DNA of 64,000 nucleotides, from assembly GCA_946902985.2 (NCBI GenBank), contig OX336397.1, positions 188,608,813 through 188,672,812 of the forward strand. The letters run 5' to 3'. Positions 56,648 through 64,000 of this stretch are shown here, piece by piece. This DNA comes from Meconema thalassinum. Lineage: Eukaryota; Arthropoda; Insecta; Orthoptera; Tettigoniidae. A program made the position numbers and the translations under genes. Within the stretch, counting starts at the first letter, position 1; each line of letters starts with the position of its first letter. The notes beneath the pieces are model-generated. The model had not been told where the DNA came from. It saw nothing but the letters and a program-made list of their open reading frames with translations, and ran no database searches.

Positions 56648-56674
56648 CGTTGGCGCCACTTCCCCCCCCCCCCC
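56648..56674 (-). promoter_or_regulatory. Element C primer-binding site and poly(G) spacer
   Basis: On the minus strand the LTR end (56675) is followed by 13 G, AAG and then TGGCGCCAACG. TGGCGCC starts the tRNA-Lys-type PBS of many gypsy elements. The G run between LTR and PBS is unusual and may be a slippage expansion. Confidence 0.55.
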
Positions 56675-59645
56675 TGTGCCCGTTTCTCCAATGGGACAGG
56701 CGATCACCCGGCTAGCATCCCGGCCCCATTAGAAGAAACAGCCAAGGGAGTGGGTATAAAAAAAATTAGGGCATGAATCTTGGTTCATACAGACAAGACT
56801 ATGAAAAACTCCAGTGAGCTAGAGACAAAGGGTCTCGGGTCGTTTACGGGTTGGGATGGTAAATAGACTGAACCAGGATTCACAAGCAAAACCCTAACTT
56901 GAATTGACAAACAGAAAAGAAAGTAAAAGCCCTCGTAAAATCACATCTGCTCCTTTATTGGCCAAAGGATAAATAAATATGCAACCTGCCTATCACGCAC
57001 GAGTATAATGTTATGGTGGGACAAAGTCCGGAAAAGAAATAAAGTTCATAGTCCCTAAACAAAGAAAAGAAAATTACGCTTATTCAAACTCGTGGGTGTC
57101 CTCTCTTAAAGTTCCGACAGGGAGATCGTCTTTCAAAAAGCTAAATTAACCATAATTTATCGGTGCACACGCATGTAAACATCACTAGCCACTCAACACA
57201 AAGTTCACCTGTGGCAAAAAAAACTCTAAGAAAATATCGAATATCTACGTAAATTACAACTGTCTACCCTTATACAGTAATGGACGGATCTCCTCTATCG
57301 AACTGCAAATGAATAATTAAAGAGCATCATGTTACATCAAATAGCACTCAAACATCGACTCAGCTTCACATACTATGACATTTCAACAATTAATTATAAC
57401 CTATCATAAATTATTAACACACCCAGATTGTGCTTACATATTTACACTACTAATTCTTATTATTATTGCTAATTTATCTTCCTCTTTCCAACAACCTTGA
57501 TCCACACGGTCATATTCGTCATTGTAATTAAATTATGGCATTGTCTAATGTTTATGAAAGGTTAAGAACCTCGCAATAAGGCGCCCTAGCGTATTTCATA
57601 CTCATAACAAACATTTAATCGTAACCCTTCCGCCGAACACTCTGTGTGAAGATCCAAACAACCTGACTGTCGAGCGCACCATCAATTACACCCCTGCGCT
57701 ATTCAATACAATTCATCAATGAACGTGGCACGTTCGTCAAGAGGACCCTGTCCTTACAACTACAATTCAACGGGCATCCGTCGCCCCGTGAATAATCTCG
57801 TCACATTTTGACGGAATAATACCATATCTAATTACCACATAATTATCACATAAACTTTACACAACATCATTACAAAATAAATCATGCATTATCAGCATGT
57901 CTCAAGAACCCACACTAACAGAGCGTATCAACTTTATCGGGACCACGAGGTCGTATGATAATATGGCATCCTATCCAAGGAACCTTATTCGGCAATCTTG
58001 AACCATATTCATTGCTATAAAAATCTGTTCATTCCGTGACAAACCTTTCAGAATAGAATTCGAATAATGACCTCTGAAATCGACGTGCTAGGATCTCCCA
58101 GCAAAATGGGCATCTCTTATTATGGTTACCCAATTTCAAATTATTATTATTATTATTATTATGACTCAGAGAATAAATACATGTCTTACTCCTACCATTG
58201 ATGCTGTAAATTTATATAGGTCGAATGACCCGAGAAGAAAGACAAAAAAACATCTGCACGACCCTATGAAAAGAAAAAAAAATGATGCTCTTATTCAATC
58301 TGGAATAAATTATTATAAAGGGCGTTAAGTTACACGATCTCAGGTTATCTCATTGCATGGCTATCCGAGGTAGAAGTTCTCTTCTTTCTGATGAACAAGG
58401 ATGGAAAGGAAACGTCTTACATTATATCTGGCGTCCTCGGAAATCCATGGCGTCGGCGTCGTCACCGTCTGCGGCGTCAGGGCGGCGGCGTCGCTCCAGC
58501 GTCCCCGCGATGTGGTCTCCCAGCGTACTGGTAGAGGTATCCGCCTCTGGCAACTCCCGATCTCCTGGCGACGCCCATGTCTGCCCACAGGTTGTCCCCC
58601 GTCACCTTCATCAGCGCCGTGGCCCGACGTCCCAACCATGGTCCACTCGTCCACCTCGTTGAGACCGTTCATCCCATTATGGCCCCTTAGCAGTTCAGTG
58701 CAGCATAATTCGCGTGTTAATATGCATGTTGATGCCCAGAATATATGAGTCCCTGGCTATTAAGTTCATGCTGCCATGCGGCAATATTACACCTCACTAT
58801 ATCAGAGCACATTCATGCTCGCACACTAAAGCGTCTAGTTCCTGGTTCACTTGAGTTATATGTTTTCACTTCCTTTAGCCCGGTGACACACTTCCTTCCA
58901 CGAGGAGCTATTTCGAGCTGGCCTTGACCGACATATCAAGTTGCTGGTGGCCTACAGTCTTTCAACACAAGCTTAAAATAGATGTGGCCTCCCTTACTGC
59001 GTTCTCACTACGTTTCTTAAAACGCCGTACTGCTATGCTATTTCCGAATGGATGTCAGTTAAAATATAGGGCCTCGCGATAATGTTTCGCCTCGACTATC
59101 CTTATATAGTTCCTCCCCTGATACTCGTAAATTTAAACACCTCCTGGTATCAATATTTAATGAACATAAATTGTCGGCATAAACTGACTTCCTTTATCAA
59201 TTCTAACTATTTCCTCACACACTAGCGAGTCCGAAATCGCCTTGAAATTCACACTGTTCGACCAACAAACTGACATATTTCACTGTAAAAAAACTCACTG
59301 GCAATATATGCACGCTAGTTTCAGGCTTCATGGCCTGCTGGTTACTCACAAAAACCATTCAAGTTCCCGATGTAAAATCACTGTCTACATGACATGGGCT
59401 AATCTTCCGTGCTCCGCTGTGTGACATTCTCGTCCACGCACTACTGACTCACATACTGCTGATTCACATACTGAGCATTCCGGAACTCCGTCCTTCTTCG
59501 AGAAAAAGAAAGTGGGAGGGGTTGGAACCTTCTGGAGCATTCCCCTGCTCTCGCCGCGTCATGCCATGACGTCATACTGACTCTCCGAGTTCCTTCATCT
59601 TCTGTCATCCGGGGCTGGTAATTGACCCTGACTGGATCGGTCACA
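56675..59645 (-). repeat. Element C LTR, right copy (sense 5' LTR)
   Basis: 2971 bp. U3 lies at the 59645 side on the minus strand. It holds TGACGTCA (59577-59584) and GAA/TTC heat-shock-like words near 59490-59540. Differs from the left copy by isolated substitutions and two single-base indels in A runs. Confidence 0.92.
59495..59584 (-). promoter_or_regulatory. CRE and heat-shock-like elements in C U3
   Basis: A palindromic TGACGTCA (59577-59584) and, toward 59495, AGAAGGTTCC and TTCTCGAAGAAGG on the minus strand, both with GAA/TTC inverted units. The left copy has the same sites (CRE 53282-53289). Regulation by heat-shock factor or CREB/ATF is inferred. Confidence 0.4.
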
Positions 59646-60862
59646 GTACGTTATCTGTTAAATTTTCTTTTATATTATTGTTATGGAGCTCCGATGTCAT
59701 CTTATAGTAATATTTTAATTCTGTTCCTCATTTGTTTTATAGGCCTAATTTTATTGCTGTTTTAATTACGTTTCCTGATTTATTTTAATTTTGTTCCCTT
59801 TTCTTCGTACCTTATGGAGACACATTTCTAATTTATTTTACGTTTAAATTATTATTTATTTTCTTTTGCCAATCTTGGGATTGACATAGTAATTTATTCT
59901 TGATCCGTTGCGTTTCACTATTGTAATAGTATTTAGACATATCGTTTTCCGCCGTTCATTTCCTTCTGCTAATGTTTAAATTTAATTTTATTAATTGTTT
60001 GCCGTAATTACGATCAGGCATGCGGTTTCCTTGTGTTTTTGTGGCCATGTTATGAAGAGATGTTTTATGGTCTCGAGGTCAGTCTCTTGGCGTCCACCGC
60101 GAAACTCAAACGTGTTGTGTTAACTTAAGATGTTTTTTTATTTAACCTTGTCGGTTTAACATTGTGTTTTTAGTAATTGTTCCTGTGTTTATCTCCATCA
60201 TGCAAATTAATGAATTGTTTTCTGATACAATTTAATTTGGTTAATTTAATTTTTATTTCTGTTTCTGGTGAAGGTGCTCCTTTATATTTTAACATGGATC
60301 TATGCATGCCGGATCGCTATTGCATTCCTTGCAAATTATCAAGCCCTTTTTCATTGTGTTATGCATGTATTTTTTATTTTAACCTTTGGGCTGTTTAACA
60401 TTTTTATTTTAAATTAAGTCTTTTCTCTTCTTGGCTTTGCAAGCAAGCATGTTAGGCGGTATCTGGCCTACATTGTAAATTTGTGCTGGTTGATGCATGT
60501 TCTGTTTCTGGTGGAGGTGCTCCTTTAAATTTTTAATATTAAACCTTTTATTTATAAAATTTTAATCTTCTGTTGTGGCATTATTCCTCCGGTAGCAGTT
60601 CTGTCGGTTATTGGGGGGTGTCTGTACGATAGCCTGTGTGTGTTGTCCCCTTCTCCATCTTCCTTCCACTCCTTTGGAGCTCTTCTGTTGGGACATGTCA
60701 TCTGGAGGTGATTTTGCTGCGGAAGTGACCCGGACCTCTCAAACAAGGTAAGTTGGGCCCCGGATTCCTGGTGTCGCAGTGGTGAAGCAGAGCGTTGGTT
60801 ATCGAGTTACCGACGTGCTGCTGGCCACGCGGCGGTGTCGTCATCGTACCGGGGGTGTCGCA
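59646..60862 (+). repeat. Element A 3' LTR, second part
   Basis: Resumes GTACGTTATCTG after element C, passes the uninterrupted B target (TTCGTACCTTATGG, about 59803) and ends GTGTCGCA at 60862, followed by AATTT of the Polinton protease gene. Confidence 0.92.
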
Positions 60863-61093
60863 AATTTGGATGATCACCGAGGACCAGGAACGCATTATGT
60901 AGCTTATGTCAAAGAGGGATCCACTGTATGGTACTATGACAGTTTTGGGAATTTGCCCCCGCCCATGGAACTAGTGACCTATTTTGGAAATAGGATCAAG
61001 ATATATTATAATGTGAAACGTGAGCAAACGTTTAACAGCCAACAGTGTGGACGTTCTTGTTTATTTTTTTATATAAGACGCAGCATAAGCTAA
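60863..61093 (+). pseudogene. PRO: Adenain-type cysteine protease, C-terminal fragment (split gene, part 2)
   Basis: The frame begins in the conserved NLDDHRGPGTHYVAY segment with the catalytic His, then WYYDSFGNLPPP with the acidic residue, and QQCGRSCLFF, which has the oxyanion Gln and the nucleophile Cys. These are the active-site blocks of the adenovirus protease family (C5, related to Ulp1). The N-terminal part is 27,976 bp upstream at 32762-32886. All catalytic residues lie in this fragment, but without its start it is not expressed as a complete enzyme. Confidence 0.87.
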
Positions 61094-61105
61094 AACGCCA
61101 CCAGT

Positions 61106-61827
61106 ATGTCGGCAGAAAGTAAAACGTTTGCACTGCATGGACGTGGACCTGAAGTCAGCCTAGACTTTTACACGCCTATCGAATTGAGTGAAAAACCCTA
61201 TGGTTTAGGACTTGTTTCTCTTGAAAAGTACAATCGAATATACAACATAAGTGAAAATGTGAACAACAAGTTTTACTATGATGATTCTGTGCTCACCTTG
61301 AACTCTGGTGGATACACGATCGATGACATTTATGAACACATTTATGTGGTGTTGATCAATGAGTATGGTTTAAAGTCATTTCTCGACGGAACGCACAAGT
61401 TTGAACTTGTGGGCAATACCAACACTCATCGCTGCAGTATTTTCTCTACCTTCAACATTGACTTTAAAACACACCCCGATTCCATTGGTCCATTACTAGG
61501 ATTTAAACCACGTGTGTTGGAGCCCAACAAAAACATGAATCGGACCATGAAGTGAAATTCATTGAGGACCATCATGTGTCGGTGACGTGTAATATTATTA
61601 GCCAAGTGTACACCAATCATGAACCATCGCATTCGCTTTATGACTTTATTGTGACATCGCCCAATGGGTATATTATTCGTGAAAACCCTCCAGTGGTGCT
61701 TTTTCCTTCTGTGGCTGTCGATAGTATTAGTAATATAACATTAAGACTGATCAATAGAGATCAACAACTCATTGATCTAGATTCTACCACACCAGTGACT
61801 TACAAGTTGGTGCTAAAGCCACTATGA
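61106..61827 (+). pseudogene. Polinton minor capsid (penton-like) protein, one frameshift
   Basis: The first frame (61106-61555) starts MSAESKTFALHGRG and contains DFYTPIELSEKPYGLGLVSL, YNRIYNISENVNNKFYY and GGYTIDDIYEHIY. The second frame (61552-61827) has NHEPSHSLYDF, FPSVAVDSISNITLRLI and ends VTYKLVLKPL. This order matches the single jelly-roll minor capsid proteins described for Polintons, which would form the capsid vertices. A one-base change near 61550 splits it. It lies between protease and major capsid gene, the usual place. Its stop overlaps the next small start as ATGA (61824-61827). Confidence 0.72.
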
Positions 61828-62012
61828 AGTTTGTGTATAAAGCAACAACACCGTCTAGGAATGGTGTTAGTTGTTTGCCACGTGAATACACGTTAACATC
61901 TCAAGACAAGCAGATTTTACAGCATTTGGATTACCACGTCTACCCTCATGATGAATTCTATCCTAGAGATAGCGAACCGCATCGAGGAGCAACCAGGAGT
62001 GGTAAGAATTGA
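61824..62012 (+). CDS. Small hypothetical Polinton ORF
   Basis: 62 codons starting in an ATGA overlap with the penton-like gene and ending inside the major capsid gene in another frame. Sequence MKFVYKATTPSRNG with a mixed composition. No family recognised. It may be a small coupled gene or a frameshifted leader of the capsid gene. Confidence 0.3.
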   Translation: MKFVYKATTPSRNGVSCLPREYTLTSQDKQILQHLDYHVYPHDEFYPRDSEPHRGATRSGKN

Positions 62013-63146
62013 TCTCCATTCCTATCAAGCTCAAACACCTGGTCTCAATAACAATGATGAAATTCAATTTGTTATCAACAACCAAGATATTTACACCCTA
62101 CCGCATGAAAGTGTCATTCAGATTGAAGTTCGGCTCACCAAAGCCGATGGCTCTACACCCACCACATCCAAGTTGGCCAACCATGGTTTGGCCTTTCTGT
62201 TTTCTGAAGTGCGATATGTCATTAACGATATCGTGGTGGATAGCACTCGAAATGTGGGCATTTCCAGTGTCATGAAACTATACCCCTCTTATAGGGAGGA
62301 AGAAGGTAAAACACTTTGCATGGCAGGTTGGTGTCCTGACTCGACCAATGACTGGATGGTACACACCGATGGGACCTTTACTGGATATTTACCTCTTAAA
62401 CTGATTTTAGGCTTTGCCGAAGATCACCAACGCATTGTGGTCAACGCAAGGCAAGTGCTTTAAATAGTGAGAGACAGGAGTGATAATAAGGCACTCAAGG
62501 GAGCCGACAATGCCCCCATAGATTCAATAATTCAACTACAACGCTTGCTATGGAAAGTGCCCCATGTGACCCTTGAAGATAGCAAAAAACTGGACATACT
62601 CAAAATGGTAAAGAGAGATATGCCTCTACCCATGGAATTTAGAAGCTTGGCACTCCATGAGTATCCGCTGTTGCCCACCATCAACACACACAGTTGGTCT
62701 GTAAAAACAGCTCGCTATACAGAGAGACCTCTCTACCTGATCGTGGGTTTTCAAACGAATCGCAAGTATCAACAAACCAAAGATGCCACGCAATTATCAC
62801 CTGCAATTGAGAAATGCACGTCTTTCCCTCAACGGAGCTGTGTTTCCCCTATGAGGGACTGGATTTGGATTTTTCAAAAAATAAGTTTGGCCCCCTATAC
62901 GACTTGTTTTCTAAATTTGGATGGTCGTATTATCAAAAAGAGAACGGCCCCATGCTACTACCCCAAGCGTTTAAGGCAAGAGCGCCACTGATTGTCTTTG
63001 ACTGTTCATACCTGGAAGAGTCTGTCAAGCCATCCAATATCGACATTCGACTAGATTTTGAAACGCATGACAATGTACCAGCCAATACCACGGCCTACTG
63101 TTTGATTATTCATCACAAACAAGTCAAACACTGTCCAACCAAGTGA
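61948..63146 (+). pseudogene. MCP: Polinton double jelly-roll major capsid protein, broken
   Basis: The frame from 61948 (MMNSILEIANRIEEQ) contains LNNNDEIQFVINNQDIYTLP, LANHGLAFLFSEVRYVINDI and GYLPLKLILGFAEDHQRIVV, conserved in Polinton capsid proteins. An in-frame TAA lies at 62461-62463; the same frame goes on with LQRLLWKVPHVTLED, FRSLALHEYPLLP and RPLYLIVGFQTNRKYQ. A frameshift near 62805 moves to a frame with FPYEGLDLDFSKN, KARAPLIVFDCSYLEES and TTAYCLIIHHKQ. Total span fits a protein of about 400 residues with two jelly rolls that builds the hexons. One stop and one frameshift make it inactive. Confidence 0.85.
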
Positions 63147-63180
63147 CGAGTGTATAAATAACAGGTCAAGTCGCTCAGTC

Positions 63181-63699
63181 ATGTCTCGCTTTAAAGCCTC
63201 AAGAGACGTCACATCCATGAATTTAAAGAACAAGACTTTTGCCACGTGGCCAGTGCCTTTCATAAACCCTCAAGCCTTGGCGGCCGCTGGATTCTACTAT
63301 TTAAAAACAAGAGATGAAGTGAAATGTGCCTTTTGTCCCATCATCATAGACCAATGGCAGGAGGGCGATGAACCCATGCAGGAACATCAGCGCTGGTCAC
63401 CCACCTGCTCCTACCTGTGTAGAATGGAAGTGGGAAATATACCCTGTCATTCAAGCTATCCCTCACTTGTGTCTCTGGGTGATGAAAAAACAAGTTACGA
63501 TACGTGTGGACCGTATGGTGTCCATGGTGCTTCGGTGAGCAGCTCACCATCAAAAACGCCTAGTTTAGAGACATTGGGACATCATCGGTGTTATGGACGT
63601 TACAAACACAAGAGACTATATTGTTGTATCAGTTGCTATCGTCCTTATCCCAAAATGAGAAAAGCCTGTAAGACGTGTTATGATAATAAAATGATGTAA
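63181..63699 (+). CDS. BIR-domain (IAP-like) protein encoded by the Polinton
   Basis: 172 intact codons beginning MSRFKASRDVTSMN. Residues about 18-80 form a baculovirus IAP repeat: FATWPVP near the start, AAAGFYYLKTRDEVKC, then Cys49, Cys52, His69 and Cys76 in the CX2CX16HX6C spacing that binds zinc, with the usual Trp59 and GD62-63. The C-terminus has CCISC and CKTC (about 149-166), a possible second zinc site, but no standard RING. BIR proteins bind caspases or other apoptosis factors, so a role in blocking host cell death is plausible but inferred. It follows the capsid gene by 34 bp, same strand, and unlike its neighbours has no frame break. Confidence 0.82.
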   Translation: MSRFKASRDVTSMNLKNKTFATWPVPFINPQALAAAGFYYLKTRDEVKCAFCPIIIDQWQEGDEPMQEHQRWSPTCSYLCRMEVGNIPCHSSYPSLVSLGDEKTSYDTCGPYGVHGASVSSSPSKTPSLETLGHHRCYGRYKHKRLYCCISCYRPYPKMRKACKTCYDNKMM

Positions 63700-63847
63700 T
63701 CCTTAAATTCTTATTTTTGCATGTCCCCCTGTCCTACCCTAACCTCAATTTGAAACTAGCATGGCAGGTAAGTCCATGACATGATCACACTTTAGTGGTC
63801 GATCGTCAGTCAGTCGCCAGTTGAACTTGGTCCAGGCAAGCGTCAAC

Positions 63848-64000
63848 ATGTTGCGCACACTCATTGTGGATTGTCAAGGGTTTAAAATTGGTGACAACAA
63901 ATTTATATTTAAACAAGTGGCCATTATCGATTGTACCACGTTTTGGATATCGCAAGCTACGCATTTGCTATTTAAACCACCCCATGCATTTGATTTGTTG
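63848..64000 (+). CDS. Start of an orphan protein, cut by the window edge
   Basis: 51 open codons from ATG at 63848: LIVDCQGFKIGDNKF, then QVAIIDC and HLLFKPPHAFDLL. I recall this D-x-QGF...F-x-(K)-x-(L/V)-A-I...FKPP pattern as an uncharacterised arthropod family often found near Polinton genes; I cannot confirm that here. It follows the BIR gene by about 150 bp on the same strand. No break is seen in the visible part. Confidence 0.5.
   Translation, partial: MLRTLIVDCQGFKIGDNKFIFKQVAIIDCTTFWISQATHLLFKPPHAFDLL

Larger units (their letters stand above)
50392..59645 (-). mobile_element. LTR element C: gypsy-type, gag and integrase only, inserted on the minus strand
   Basis: Plus-strand ends are TGTGCCCGTTTCTCC and GGATCGGTCACA, TSD GTAC (50388-50391 and 59646-59649). 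LTRs are 50392-53360 (2969 bp) and 56675-59645 (2971 bp), differing at about ten sites by eye, so the insertion is recent. Genes read right to left: gag (56378-54279), then an integrase with no protease, RT or RNase H between them. A PBS-like TGGCGCCAACG lies at 56658-56648 (minus) and a purine tract CCGCGGGAGAGA precedes the sense 3' LTR at 53372-53361. Confidence 0.93.
32887..60862 (+). mobile_element. LTR element A: coding-free LTR retrotransposon carrying nested elements B and C
   Basis: The element starts TGTTACGTGC and ends GGTGTCGCA, with TG...CA ends and a 5-bp TSD AATTT (32882-32886 and 60863-60867). The 5' LTR is 32887-46518 and the 3' LTR 49662-60862. Each LTR is interrupted by another LTR element. 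Without the inserts they are 1945 and 1943 bp. The interior is 46519-49661. By eye the LTRs differ at roughly 25 positions, more than the LTRs of B or C, as expected for the host element. No gag or pol is present, so A is non-autonomous (LARD-like). Confidence 0.92.
60863..64000 (+). mobile_element. Polinton/Maverick, right piece (continues beyond the window)
   Basis: It resumes in the protease gene exactly one 5-bp duplication after element A and carries the morphogenesis genes: protease remainder, penton-like protein, major capsid protein, a BIR protein and the start of another conserved gene. DNA polymerase B and the right terminal repeat are expected beyond 64000. Confidence 0.9.

Noticed and set aside
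32887..60862. Chimeric assembly of unrelated contigs as the explanation for the split Polinton
   Set aside because: A 5-bp TSD, TG...CA ends, matching LTR lengths and an in-phase gene across the empty site all support a real insertion.

Overview
The window is eukaryotic nuclear DNA, almost certainly from an arthropod and probably an insect with a large repeat-rich genome. The evidence is the element mix: BEL/Pao, a P element with a THAP exon, hAT, piggyBac, RTE and R1-like LINEs, tRNA-derived SINEs, coiled-coil gypsy-type elements and a Polinton/Maverick. I found no convincing complete host gene; one 41-codon candidate terminal exon (9318-9440, minus) is the only possible host coding sequence. 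Nearly all of the sequence can be assigned to mobile elements, many with target-site duplications (TSDs) readable to the base.

Left part (1-18.6 kb). A decayed BEL/Pao retrotransposon (1 to about 4980) enters from outside the window and ends with a promoter-bearing LTR. An 88-bp minisatellite (5108-5770) is interrupted by a 3390-bp DNA transposon (5771-9160, TSD GACTTTAC). That transposon has long inverted repeats and a broken gene that looks like a FEN/XPG-type nuclease joined to a CXC cysteine cluster; I cannot place it in a known superfamily. A 462-bp hAT-type MITE (10535-10996), a P element (11352-14704), a hAT element (15004-17628) and two tRNA-related SINEs (17816-18139 and 18422-18605) follow, each with a clean TSD.

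Middle (18.6-28.7 kb). An R1-like LINE on the minus strand (18625-23041, 15-bp TSD) and an RTE-like LINE on the plus strand (about 23515-26935) lie beside a stretch of diverged tandem repeats (27195-28480) that may be the terminal region of a Polinton.

Right part (28.7-64 kb). A Polinton is present in two pieces, 28743-32886 and 60863 to beyond the window. Left-piece genes are integrase, an orphan protein and packaging ATPase (minus strand), then fiber-like, pX-like and the first part of an adenain-type protease (plus strand). Right-piece genes are the rest of the protease, penton-like and major capsid proteins, a BIR-domain protein and a further orphan. The pieces are separated by a 27,976-bp insertion exactly inside the protease gene, flanked by AATTT. 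The insertion is LTR element A (1.94-kb LTRs, coding-free interior). Its 5' LTR contains LTR element B (33778-45460; 3899-bp LTRs, only a coiled-coil gag). Its 3' LTR contains LTR element C (50392-59645; about 2.97-kb LTRs, gag plus integrase, no reverse transcriptase). B and C both duplicated the palindrome GTAC. B's 3' LTR in turn holds a 699-bp piggyBac deletion derivative at TTAA. After removing nested insertions the LTR pairs match in length (A 1945/1943, B 3899/3899, C 2969/2971), which confirms the reconstruction and gives the order Polinton, then A, then B and C, with the piggyBac after B.

Most coding sequences carry frameshifts or stops and are annotated as pseudogenes. Domain assignments were made by reading the sequence; no database search was run, and LTR divergences are counts by eye.
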